DNA of 7,767 bases, taken from the NCBI GenBank assembly GCA_040756085.1, contig JBFMAE010000056.1:1-7767 (forward strand). The letters run 5' to 3'. The stretch's first letter is position 1, and every line of letters begins with the position of its first letter. This DNA is from JBFMAE01 sp040756085 (GTDB lineage: Bacteria; Desulfobacterota; BSN033; UBA1163). This document shows, one piece after another, positions 1 to 5,995 of this stretch. Under the pieces are notes generated by a model. That model had not been told where the DNA came from. It did no database searches and saw only the letters and a list, made by a program, of their open reading frames with translations. A program made the position numbers and the translations under genes.

Positions 1-276
1 GGGCTCTCCGCCATCACCATGGGCCTCATTCGACCCCCTTCCGGTAATGAATTTGAGGAACTCATCTATGAATCTCCCTCGGAAAAGATTTATCAAAAAT
101 GGGTGTTAAAAAGTGATCGGATCGTCGGTGCGATCTTCCTCCAAGATATTCAAAACTCGGGAACCGTTTTGGAAGCCCTTAAAAAAGGGATTAAAGTTGA
201 GGCTGCGAAAGAGAAAATAATGAAACGATCGGCCCTACCCGAACAACCTCTCATTCCCATGGATGTTCTTTTTTAA
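1..276 (+). CDS. NAD(P)/FAD-dependent oxidoreductase, C-terminal part (partial, 5' end outside window)
   Basis: The reading frame is open from base 1 to the TAA at 274-276, so only the last 91 residues are visible. They begin GLSAITMGLIRPP and include YQKWVLKSDRIVGAIFLQD. This matches the C-terminal domain of NirB / NADH-rubredoxin-reductase-like flavoproteins, whose members carry a pattern of the type ITMGLxxPP...YrKlvl.dgriVGaiLvGD. That domain follows the FAD- and NAD(P)-binding Rossmann folds, which would lie upstream of the window. The glycine of the usual VGD turn is replaced here (FLQD). The gene ends 11 bp before iorA on the same strand, so the two are probably co-transcribed. The flavoprotein could pass electrons to or from ferredoxin, but that is inference. 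An ATG at 19 is internal and should not be taken as the start. Confidence 0.75.
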   Translation, partial: GLSAITMGLIRPPSGNEFEELIYESPSEKIYQKWVLKSDRIVGAIFLQDIQNSGTVLEALKKGIKVEAAKEKIMKRSALPEQPLIPMDVLF

Positions 277-287
277 AGAGGCGAACC

Positions 288-2186
288 ATGAAGAAACAGG
301 AGATACTTCTTGGAAATTTTGCCATTGCAAGGGGATTAATCGAAGCTGGATGCTCCCTTTTCACAGCCTACCCAGGCACACCCAGCTCCGAGATTCTCCC
401 CGGTTTGGCCTACTTTAAAGAGAAAAAGAAAATTTATCTGGAGTGGTCCACCAACGAGAAAGTCGCTTTTGAGGTCGCTTTCGGGGCTGCCCTCACCGGA
501 AAGCGGACGGCCGTCGCCATGAAACAGGTCGGCCTCAATGTGGCGCTTCAGTCCCTCATTCATGCCCGATCCATACCTTTCCGGGGTGGTTTTGTCATCG
601 TCTCGGCAGATGACCCTGGACCCCAGTCTTCTCAAACAGAACAGGATACTCGCCAGTTAGGGATATTCTACCAACTTCCCGTCCTCGACCCGGCCAATCC
701 CCAAGAGGCAAAGGAGATGGCAAAATATGCGTTCGAAATTTCTGAAAAGTTCCATATGCCGGTCATCCTGAGGACGACCCATAGGATCTCTCATGCCAGA
801 CAGAATGTGACCTTGGGTCCCATTCGTTCAATGAGGAAGGCTACAAAATTTTGGAAAGATAAAGAGAAGGAAAGCCTCCCCTTCGAGATTCGGCTCGTCC
901 GAACATTAAAAGGGATCGAAAGGGAGTTCGAAAGGGAAGTCAACTTTAACCGGACCACCCTCAAACATCCACCCCAGAAAAAGCTTGGAATCATTGCCGC
1001 CGGAGTGAGTTATTCTATTGTAAGAGACCTGTTGGAGGAGAAAGGGCTCTCCTCATCCATCCCTGTCCTCAAAATTGGAACGGTCCATCCTCTTCCTCGA
1101 GAGAAGGTGGAAGGCTTTATGAGCCAGTTTGAAAATATATTCGTCTTGGAAGAGACCGATGCCGCCATTGAGATCCAACTCCAGGATAAAGAAAGGGTCT
1201 TTGGCCGATGGAATCGAATCCTTCCCTCCGAAGGAGAACTCGGACCTGATGTGATCGCAAACGCCCTTTTCCCCCTTCTCCATCGGCTGAAACTTTACAA
1301 GGAGATCCCGGCCGAAGACATAGAACTTCAACAGACGATCCAATCGATGAAGATACCCCCTCGGCCCCCTCGCCTCTGCCCGGGGTGTGGACATCGGGCC
1401 GCCTTCTTCGCCATCCGCCAAGTCTGCCCGAACGCTCTCTTTCCAGGGGATATCGGATGTTACACTCTGGGGGTCAATATGAAGGTAGTGGATACCTGCC
1501 TCGATATGGGCTCCAGTGTCAACTTTGCAGCGGGTTTTTATCAAACATTTCACCAGGATGAGAAAGATTATCCCATCCTGGCCACCATTGGCGACTCAAC
1601 TTACTTTCATACCGGGCTATCCAATCTGCTGGGAGCCGTCCAAAGTGGGAAGAGATTCGTCCTGATCATCTTGGACAACGGAGTGGTTGCCATGACAGGA
1701 TTGCAGCCCACGCCTGGCACCGGCATCACGGCAAATAAGGAGCAGGGGAAATCGATCTCGATCAAAGGAATGTTGGAAGCTTTTGGCATCCCTTTCGTCC
1801 GGGAAGTGGATGCCTACCAGGTGGAGGAATTGATTTCCCTGATTCGTCAGGGGGTCCAATTTACGAATCGTCCGGATGGGGGCATTGCCGTCATCATTGC
1901 GAAAAGGGACTGCATCCTTCATGCAAAGAGCCTCGGCAGTTTTCAACCCCTCCTCGATCGAATTGAAGCCACCAAGACCTGCATTGGATGTCGGGCCTGT
2001 ATCAACACCTTTGACTGCCCTGCATTGATCTGGAATTCTGAGACGAGAAAGGTGTCGATTGACGAAAGCCTCTGCATCGGTTGCGGTATCTGCCTCTACG
2101 CCTGTCCTCAGAATCGATCAGGGGCTGGCCTCTTTTCATTTCAGCAGACTTACTTTCTTGATCATCCCCTCTCCTCCGCAACTTGA
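288..2186 (+). CDS. iorA: Indolepyruvate (2-oxoacid) ferredoxin oxidoreductase, alpha subunit
   Basis: The 632-residue product has the usual IorA length. IorA with IorB oxidatively decarboxylates aryl-pyruvates from aromatic amino-acid transamination to aryl-acyl-CoA and reduces ferredoxin; it is cytoplasmic and oxygen sensitive. Visible domains in order: an N-terminal pyrimidine-binding domain with the family signature EAGCSLFTAYPGTPSSEI (about residues 20-37); a middle transketolase-C-like region; CPGCGH at 364-369; a TPP-binding motif starting GDS at 435 and continuing to DNGVVAMTG from 463; and a C-terminal two-cluster ferredoxin domain. The cysteines are C565, C568, C571, C577 (CX2CX2CX5CP) and C596, C599, C602, C606 (CX2CX2CX3CP), the arrangement known for IorA. 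The ATG at 288 has AGAGG six bases upstream. No iorB follows: the next sequence is non-coding, then minus-strand mobile-element debris. The beta subunit must be encoded elsewhere or upstream. Confidence 0.95.
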   Translation: MKKQEILLGNFAIARGLIEAGCSLFTAYPGTPSSEILPGLAYFKEKKKIYLEWSTNEKVAFEVAFGAALTGKRTAVAMKQVGLNVALQSLIHARSIPFRGGFVIVSADDPGPQSSQTEQDTRQLGIFYQLPVLDPANPQEAKEMAKYAFEISEKFHMPVILRTTHRISHARQNVTLGPIRSMRKATKFWKDKEKESLPFEIRLVRTLKGIEREFEREVNFNRTTLKHPPQKKLGIIAAGVSYSIVRDLLEEKGLSSSIPVLKIGTVHPLPREKVEGFMSQFENIFVLEETDAAIEIQLQDKERVFGRWNRILPSEGELGPDVIANALFPLLHRLKLYKEIPAEDIELQQTIQSMKIPPRPPRLCPGCGHRAAFFAIRQVCPNALFPGDIGCYTLGVNMKVVDTCLDMGSSVNFAAGFYQTFHQDEKDYPILATIGDSTYFHTGLSNLLGAVQSGKRFVLIILDNGVVAMTGLQPTPGTGITANKEQGKSISIKGMLEAFGIPFVREVDAYQVEELISLIRQGVQFTNRPDGGIAVIIAKRDCILHAKSLGSFQPLLDRIEATKTCIGCRACINTFDCPALIWNSETRKVSIDESLCIGCGICLYACPQNRSGAGLFSFQQTYFLDHPLSSAT

Positions 2187-2266
2187 TTCCTTTCCATTCT
2201 CTTTAAGGATGAGGGGGCGCATCTTCATAATATGTGATTGATTATCCTTTTTACCACTTTCTCTAA

Positions 2267-2641
2267 CTATCCATCAGAGTTTAGATGGTCCCACCCCCGC
2301 TTCACTGCCCCGGTTACCGCTGTATATCTCCCCAAATACCTTCCCAATCTCCTCGTTCTCATAAATCCCCAGTTGATATAATATGTTGATACAATCCCCG
2401 CCCGTAATGGGTTCCCATGAATATAAAGACACATGGCCGTAAAGTAACGATCATTCTCTATTAGGAAACTCTTAAACCGACCCTGAAATAAATGCCCACT
2501 TCGCTGATGCCGACGGTTGAACCAAACCGAATAACTAACGCCAAGCCATTGGATCGTCCGGGAAAGATTGGCTTCTTTCGTACGGATGAGGAGATGATGG
2601 TTTCTCATTAATCCATAAGCATGGATTACCGAATTCTTATC
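2267..2641 (-). pseudogene. Decayed REP-associated tyrosine transposase (RAYT, IS200-like Y1 family)
   Basis: The minus strand encodes HAYGLMRNHHLL, then SYSVWFNRRHQRSGHLFQGRFKS and YIHGNPLRAGIV. These match the core of RAYT/Y1 transposases (family pattern hAYvlMpNHvHLL ... YxxyfNrRhxrsGhlfqgRyk ... YIhlNPvRAglv). Four signs of decay are visible. The roughly 45-50 residues normally before HAY are missing: the frame is open only back to about 2641, where it meets a TAG inside the preceding gene. The metal-binding HxH of the HUH motif is collapsed to HH (NHHLL). The stretch normally found after RAGIV is largely absent. Near 2366-2328 the best C-terminal helix-turn-helix-like match (ENEEIGKVFG) is in another frame, before the original frame resumes with YTAVTGAVKR. 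The probable catalytic Tyr (in SYSVWFNRR) remains. The apparent ATG at 2608 is an internal methionine. Not expected to be active. Confidence 0.85.
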
Positions 2642-2988
2642 CTACTCACTTCTACCAGAACGAGCTTTCCTTTGTAGGAGTTCATGTCGGAAGAGGATAA
2701 GTAATCTTTTAGCCTTGCCATAAGTTGAGGAATGATCTCTGGATGATTTCTTACCTGGAGTGCAACAATTCCCTTATAATTTCCCGGAGGGTAATTCACC
2801 TTGTCAGTAAAGTCACCGTTTAAAGAAATAAGAACTGAATCAAGTTCCTGGGAAGTTGCGATAACTATTCGGTCTGGGGATTCTATAGGAATGTAATCCT
2901 TGAGCCGCAAAACTTCATGACCAGCATCAAGAAGCCCTTGAATTACAGAATTCGGAATACAATGATCCGCAAAGAACCTTAAACCCAT
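2626..2988 (-). CDS. DUF5615 PIN-like protein, putative toxin of a type II toxin-antitoxin pair
   Basis: The product has 120 residues, typical for the family. DUF5615 proteins have a PIN-like fold and are predicted metal-dependent RNases. Visible features are FADHCIPN with acidic D8, SPDRIVIA with D39, and SLNGDF with D59. The usual paired aspartate at the last motif (lDxDF) is asparagine here (N57); this LNGDF form is, from memory, common in one subfamily, so activity cannot be judged from it. The middle (YPPGNYKGIVALQVRNHPEIIPQL) and the tail (GKLVLVEVSRIRIR) look complete. The ATG at 2988 overlaps the TGA of the upstream DUF433 gene by one base, indicating translational coupling and an antitoxin-first operon. 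Its TAA at 2626-2628 lies inside sequence that is in-frame with the RAYT remnant, so the 3' end is the fusion point. Toxin function is inferred from family and pairing. Confidence 0.85.
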   Translation of the reverse strand: MGLRFFADHCIPNSVIQGLLDAGHEVLRLKDYIPIESPDRIVIATSQELDSVLISLNGDFTDKVNYPPGNYKGIVALQVRNHPEIIPQLMARLKDYLSSSDMNSYKGKLVLVEVSRIRIR

Positions 2989-3212
2989 CAGACGGCAACC
3001 TCGAATTCTGACAAATCACGGGCATAGTCCAGACATGCAGCAATCTGTTCTTTAGTAAGATCAGGAAACTCTTTAATAATTTCTTCAAAGTCTTTGCCGG
3101 CTGCCAGATATCCAAGGATAAGGCTAACGGGGATTCTAGTCCCTTTGATCCGTGGCTTACCCCGAAGCACATCGGTTGTACTCACAATATGGTCCTTCCA
3201 GTTTATTTGCAT
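2988..3212 (-). CDS. DUF433 domain protein, putative antitoxin
   Basis: A complete 74-residue protein of normal size for DUF433, a small winged-helix-like DNA-binding family that includes VapB45-like antitoxins. The signature RGKPRIKGTRIPVSLILGYLAAG (about residues 17-39) is clear, followed by EIIKEFPDLTKEQIAACLDYA, the usual C-terminal helices. The ATG at 3210-3212 is preceded by a very strong Shine-Dalgarno AAGGAGG with its core five bases from the start. The gene comes first in a two-gene minus-strand operon and overlaps the DUF5615 gene by one base. The expected role is to bind and neutralise the DUF5615 protein and autoregulate the promoter at about 3303-3331; that role is inference from family pairing. 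Confidence 0.85.
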   Translation of the reverse strand: MQINWKDHIVSTTDVLRGKPRIKGTRIPVSLILGYLAAGKDFEEIIKEFPDLTKEQIAACLDYARDLSEFEVAV

Positions 3213-3302
3213 CCTCTCCTCCTTGACTACAGACTACGAGTGTTCTTGAATAAGTCGATTCTGTATGTTCAACAAATTTGGGGTAATATTAAACTTTCTC
3301 TA

Positions 3303-3331
3303 ATGATACAAAGCAAATAATAGATTGGCAA
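3303..3331 (-). promoter_or_regulatory. Sigma-70-type promoter for the DUF433/DUF5615 operon
   Basis: Read on the minus strand, TTGCCA (3331-3326, five of six matches to TTGACA) is followed after exactly 17 bases by TATCAT (3308-3303, five of six matches to TATAAT). Transcription would start near 3296 and give a leader of about 85 bases before the DUF433 ATG at 3212. No palindromic operator was recognised in that leader. Confidence 0.6.
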
Positions 3332-3403
3332 GGCAAAAAAAATCGAAACATAGCACTTCAAATCACAACTTTACCGCTATGCTCCATGCTGTTTTTAGTT
3401 TTA

Positions 3404-3436
3404 AATTCCGCATTCCGAAATCCGCATTCTGCAATT
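3404..3436. repeat. Degenerate short tandem repeat of an ATTCCGC-like unit
   Basis: Four consecutive variants of a 6-8 base unit occur here: ATTCCGC, ATTCCGAA, ATCCGC and ATTCTGC. They lie in otherwise AT-rich non-coding DNA just upstream of the transposase remnant. It codes for nothing recognisable and may be a dispersed intergenic repeat or slippage product. Confidence 0.5.
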
Positions 3437-3507
3437 GAATACGCCAACTTTTTTATGGATGACAGCCACAATTCGTCCTTATTGTAAAGTGTATAATTTA
3501 GCTTTGA

Positions 3508-3918
3508 CCCCAAGCATTGCCAAGCATTCATCGGATTTCTCATGCGAAGAATCGTCAGGCAGCAACCCAGGCTTATTGGTCCTTTTGTCAGAAGTATCGG
3601 AAGGTCTATTTAGGGGCAGTAAAAAGCTTAGACTCAGAGATCGACGATTTGCTCTCTTTTTATCAGGTGAAGCTTTCTGCAAAGGAGAGACAGGGATTGG
3701 ATGCCCAGGAGCTTCAAAGGGCCCAGAAGGCCTTGTGGCGGAAGATCCGTACCACCAATCTTATAGAAAGAGCGTTTCGGGAAGTAAAGAGAAGGACTAG
3801 ACCCATGGGTGTCTTTGGTAATAGAAATAGTATGGAACGGATTCTCTATGCTGTTTTCTTTCACTTGAATTCTAAAGGCCAAGAGATCCCCTCTTTGCCT
3901 TTTACACAAAATGCTTGA
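3508..3918 (+). pseudogene. IS256-family (mutator-type) transposase, C-terminal remnant
   Basis: The frame is open from just after a TGA at 3505-3507 to the TGA at 3916-3918 and gives about 136 residues. Recognisable homology starts near HAKNRQAATQAYWSFCQKY and includes LWRKIRTTNLIERAFREVKRRTRPMGVF and NRNSMERILYAVFFHL. This is the strongly conserved C-terminal block of IS256-type DDE transposases (family pattern lW..iRTTNxiER..rEvkRRtrv.gvF...eSa.rlly). Family members are about 400 residues long, so roughly the first 280 residues, including at least two catalytic acidic residues, are missing. A TTG at 3517 could be called as a start, but the product would not be a functional transposase. The remnant ends exactly where the htrA promoter region begins, so the element's right end may have contributed to that promoter. 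No terminal inverted repeat is recognisable because the left end is gone. Confidence 0.9.
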
Positions 3919-3943
3919 CATGAGCGGAACGTCTTGCCCATTT
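3914..3943 (+). promoter_or_regulatory. Candidate RpoH (sigma-32)-type heat-shock promoter of htrA
   Basis: CTTGACA at 3914-3920 matches six of seven bases of the sigma-32 -35 element (CTTGAAA). After 15 bases, GCCCATTT at 3936-3943 matches the -10 consensus CCCCATNT except at its first base. The spacing is within the known range of about 13-17. Transcription would begin near 3950, about 55 bases before the htrA ATG. The -35 overlaps the stop codon of the transposase remnant. An rpoH gene lies 2 kb downstream, which makes the reading biologically sensible, but it is a sequence match only. Confidence 0.5.
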
Positions 3944-3951
3944 GACAAGAC
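3931..3951. repeat. Inverted repeat GTCTTG-N9-CAAGAC overlapping the htrA promoters
   Basis: GTCTTG (3931-3936) and CAAGAC (3946-3951) are perfect reverse complements around a nine-base gap. The repeat overlaps both the -10 of the sigma-32-like promoter and the -35 of the sigma-70-like promoter, so it could be an operator or a small RNA hairpin. No U-run follows, so it does not look like a terminator. It may also be chance. Confidence 0.35.
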
Positions 3952-3970
3952 TGAGAAGAGAAGATAAAAT
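3942..3970 (+). promoter_or_regulatory. Sigma-70-type promoter of htrA
   Basis: A perfect TTGACA at 3942-3947 is followed after 17 bases by TAAAAT at 3965-3970 (five of six matches to TATAAT). The predicted start near 3977 leaves a leader of about 27 bases, containing the Shine-Dalgarno AAAGGAG at 3991-3997, six bases before the ATG at 4004. Confidence 0.65.
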
Positions 3971-4003
3971 TTAATAAAATCTATCTATTAAAAGGAGTCG
4001 ACG

Positions 4004-5455
4004 ATGGGTAAAAAAATGACTAAAGGATTGGTTTTAGGCATCTCTTTTCTTGCCCTCCTATTTGGCCTCTTCTTTTGTATGGATAGCGACCGGGCCAATT
4101 CTTTGCCTAAAAATGATAAATTGACAACTGCCAGATCCCTCGGACAGGCGTTTGTGGAGGTTGCCAAGAAAGTCCAACCTTCCGTCGTCAACGTCACCAC
4201 AGAAAAAACAATCACGATGAGGCCGTGGGACAGATTCGGGGAGGACTTCTTTAAAGGAAGTCCCTTTGAGGACTTTTTTAGGGGTTTCGGCTCCCCACGG
4301 GAAAAAGGAAAGGAATACCGACATAAACAGCGGAGTGGCGGTTCAGGGGTCATCGTCGATAAAGAGGGTTACATTCTCACTAACAACCATGTGATTGATG
4401 GGGCAGACAAGGTGAAAGTGCGGCTCAATGATGGGAGGGAGTTTACAGCGACGGTGAAAGGTCAGGATTCAAGAACGGATCTTGCCGTCCTCCATATCAA
4501 GGCAAAAGACCTCCCTGTGGCCGTCCTGGGAGACTCAGATAAGCTGGAGGTCGGGGAATGGGCCATTGCCATCGGCAGCCCCTTCGGCCTGGAGCATACG
4601 GTGACCGTGGGGGTCATCAGTGCCAAGGGGCGGTCGGGATTAGGGACAGGAACCTATGAAGATTTCGTTCAAACCGATGCTTCTATCAACCCGGGCAATA
4701 GCGGAGGTCCTCTCATCAATATCGATGGGGAAGTGATCGGTATCAATGCCATGATCATCCAGCCGGGCACAGGGATCGGGTTTGCCATTCCCATCAATAT
4801 GGCCAAACAGATCCTGAACGACCTCATCAAACAGGGCAAGGTGGTCCGGCCCTGGCTGGGAATCAGCGCCCAGGACCTCACCCCAGAGATGATGGAACAT
4901 TTTAAGGTGAAGGAGAAGGAAGGGGTTCTGGTTGGCCAAATCTATCCGAACACCGGTGCGGAAAAAGCAGGATTGACGCCTGGAGATATCATCAAATCAG
5001 TCGATGATAAAACGGTAAAAAATGTGAATGAGTTAGTGAAGGAGATCCAGAAGAAAAAAGTCGGCCAGAAGGTCAAACTTAGTCTCCTCAGAGATGGCAA
5101 ATCGATGACAATCGAAGTCACCACCTCTGCCATGCCGGACAAACCAGAGTTATCGAAGGACAAAGAGGTAGAGGAAAAAATAGGAGCGAGAGTTCAAGAA
5201 TTGACCCCCCAACTTGCTGCCCGATACCGAATCGCAGGAGTGAAGCGAGGGGTCATTATTTTAGGAGTTGAGGACGGGAGCCTCGCCGATGAAATGGGCC
5301 TTCAGGAAGGCGATGTCATTCTGGAGGTCAACCGGAACAAGATTGAGACGATAAAAGACTTTGAGAAAGCGATCAAAGAGGCCAATTTTGAAAAAGGCAT
5401 CCTCTTTCACATCCACCGGAAAGGAAGCAGTTTCTACCTGACCTACAAGAAATAA
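4004..5455 (+). CDS. degP: Periplasmic serine endoprotease of the Do/DegP/HtrA family
   Basis: A complete 483-residue HtrA protease, expected in the periplasm, where it degrades or chaperones misfolded envelope proteins. The N terminus (MGKKMTKG followed by a hydrophobic run to about residue 25) is a signal peptide or anchor. The trypsin-like domain has the full catalytic triad: H129 in TNNHVIDGA, D159 in RTDLAVLHI and S233 in GNSGGPL. The LA-loop region (about 72-110), rich in Phe, Arg and Lys, is typical of the family. Two PDZ domains follow: PDZ1 at about 280-378 (RPWLGI ... GVLVGQIYPNTGAEKAGLTPGDII) and PDZ2 at about 385-483 (GVIILGVEDGSLADEMGLQEGDVI). The two-PDZ layout and length fit DegP/DegQ/MucD rather than single-PDZ DegS. 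The start is set by AAAGGAG six bases upstream. Both a sigma-70-like and a sigma-32-like promoter precede it, consistent with stress induction. The symbol could equally be htrA or mucD. Confidence 0.95.
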   Translation: MGKKMTKGLVLGISFLALLFGLFFCMDSDRANSLPKNDKLTTARSLGQAFVEVAKKVQPSVVNVTTEKTITMRPWDRFGEDFFKGSPFEDFFRGFGSPREKGKEYRHKQRSGGSGVIVDKEGYILTNNHVIDGADKVKVRLNDGREFTATVKGQDSRTDLAVLHIKAKDLPVAVLGDSDKLEVGEWAIAIGSPFGLEHTVTVGVISAKGRSGLGTGTYEDFVQTDASINPGNSGGPLINIDGEVIGINAMIIQPGTGIGFAIPINMAKQILNDLIKQGKVVRPWLGISAQDLTPEMMEHFKVKEKEGVLVGQIYPNTGAEKAGLTPGDIIKSVDDKTVKNVNELVKEIQKKKVGQKVKLSLLRDGKSMTIEVTTSAMPDKPELSKDKEVEEKIGARVQELTPQLAARYRIAGVKRGVIILGVEDGSLADEMGLQEGDVILEVNRNKIETIKDFEKAIKEANFEKGILFHIHRKGSSFYLTYKK

Positions 5456-5467
5456 TGTGACCGTGTC

Positions 5468-5524
5468 CCTGCCTACCGCAGGCAGGCCTGCCTGCGGTAG
5501 GCAGGCCTGCCTGCGGTAGGCAGG
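5468..5524. repeat. Three tandem 19-bp GC-rich palindromic units (REP-like cluster)
   Basis: The unit CCTGCCTGCGGTAGGCAGG occurs at 5487-5505 and 5506-5524. Its exact reverse complement, CCTGCCTACCGCAGGCAGG, is at 5468-5486. Each unit folds into a hairpin with a 7-bp stem (CCTGCCT/AGGCAGG) and a 5-base loop. Units one and two together form a perfect 38-bp palindrome. The units lie just after the htrA stop codon and before the convergent DUF1844 gene, the extragenic position typical of REP/BIME elements. Each contains GTAG (or CTAC when inverted), the tetranucleotide associated with RAYT-mobilised REPs. No U-run follows, so it is not a standard terminator, though it could slow RNA decay or impede polymerase. 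Confidence 0.9.
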
Positions 5525-5562
5525 CGTATCACGTGGACGTAACCATTAAATTCCATTAGGGG

Positions 5563-5589
5563 AGCCCCTCTGCGGGCTACATATTTTTT
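5563..5589 (+). terminator. Weak terminator-like hairpin after htrA
   Basis: AGCCC (5563-5567) pairs with GGGCT (5574-5578) around a six-base loop, and a run of six Ts follows at 5584-5589. The stem is only five pairs and the T-run starts several bases after it, so this is a weak candidate for rho-independent termination of htrA. Its end overlaps the last codons of the convergent DUF1844 gene. Confidence 0.3.
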
Positions 5590-5995
5590 AACCGACCGCT
5601 TTCACATATCTCAATCTCAAATCATAGAGGATATTTTCTAATAACTTTTCCTCGTCTGAAGTGAGATTTCCCTTTGTTTTTTCTTGCAACATTCCGATGA
5701 GGTCAATCGTCTGTTTTGCTAAAGGAAGGTTTTTAGCCGGTTGTTGGGTGTTTGGATCCTGAACCTCTCCCAATTGAATGAGGACTGAAGTGCTCAAGGA
5801 AAAAATTAAACTGCTAAAATTGATTTCCGGAAGAGGCGTATCCTGCCCAAAAACATCTTCCTGTTTGGCTTCCTCTCTCTTTTCTTCTTTATCTTTGATT
5901 CGGGAATCCTCCTCCCCTTCTTTTTTAGCACTAAATCTCTTATCTCTTACTACAAAACCCTTATCCTGGTCTCCTTTTTTTTTATCATTATCCAT
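5588..5995 (-). CDS. DUF1844 domain protein of unknown function
   Basis: The C-terminal 84 residues (about 52-135) carry the DUF1844 pattern: PLPEINFSSLIFSLSTSVLIQLGEV, then NLPLAKQTIDLIGMLQEKTKGNLTSDEEKLL and LYDLRLRYV. The molecular function of DUF1844 is not known to me; it is a small soluble domain found in many deltaproteobacteria and other phyla. The first 50 residues are a highly charged Lys/Glu/Asp-rich stretch, likely disordered. The ATG at 5995 is chosen because GGAGG lies five bases upstream. A longer frame from a TTG at 6007 would place that ribosome site inside the coding sequence. The 135-residue protein is transcribed divergently from rpoH, with the two promoters back to back, and convergently toward htrA. 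Confidence 0.85.
   Translation of the reverse strand: MDNDKKKGDQDKGFVVRDKRFSAKKEGEEDSRIKDKEEKREEAKQEDVFGQDTPLPEINFSSLIFSLSTSVLIQLGEVQDPNTQQPAKNLPLAKQTIDLIGMLQEKTKGNLTSDEEKLLENILYDLRLRYVKAVG

Larger units (their letters stand above)
3213..3507. other. Non-coding stretch between the toxin-antitoxin operon and the IS256 remnant
   Basis: About 295 AT-rich bases with no convincing gene on either strand; short open frames here resemble nothing recognisable. It holds the leader and promoter of the DUF433/DUF5615 operon (3213-3331, minus) and a short degenerate repeat (3404-3436). An in-frame stop at 3505-3507 closes the transposase remnant upstream. No inverted-repeat insertion-sequence end could be recognised with confidence. 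Confidence 0.6.

Noticed and set aside
1053..1553. Long minus-strand open frame inside iorA
   Set aside because: It is antisense to a strongly conserved TPP enzyme and shows no family resemblance. It is a coding shadow.
2205..2235. Hairpin after iorA as a terminator
   Set aside because: The pairing between GATG and CATC segments is short and interrupted, and no T-run follows.
3469..3497. TATAAT at 3492-3497 as a promoter for the transposase remnant
   Set aside because: No acceptable -35 element lies at the right spacing and the downstream frame is a broken fragment.
3435..3800. 121-residue plus-strand open frame overlapping the transposase remnant
   Set aside because: Its sequence resembles no family, while the overlapping frame is clearly IS256 transposase. 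It is a shadow.
4067..4082. Lipoprotein signal at Cys25 of the HtrA protein
   Set aside because: The residues before the cysteine (GLFFC) do not fit a lipobox, which needs a small residue at -1. A signal peptide or anchor is more likely.
5468..5524. CRISPR array or rho-independent terminator
   Set aside because: The units abut with no spacers and alternate in orientation, so it is not CRISPR. No U-run follows the hairpins, so it is not a standard terminator.
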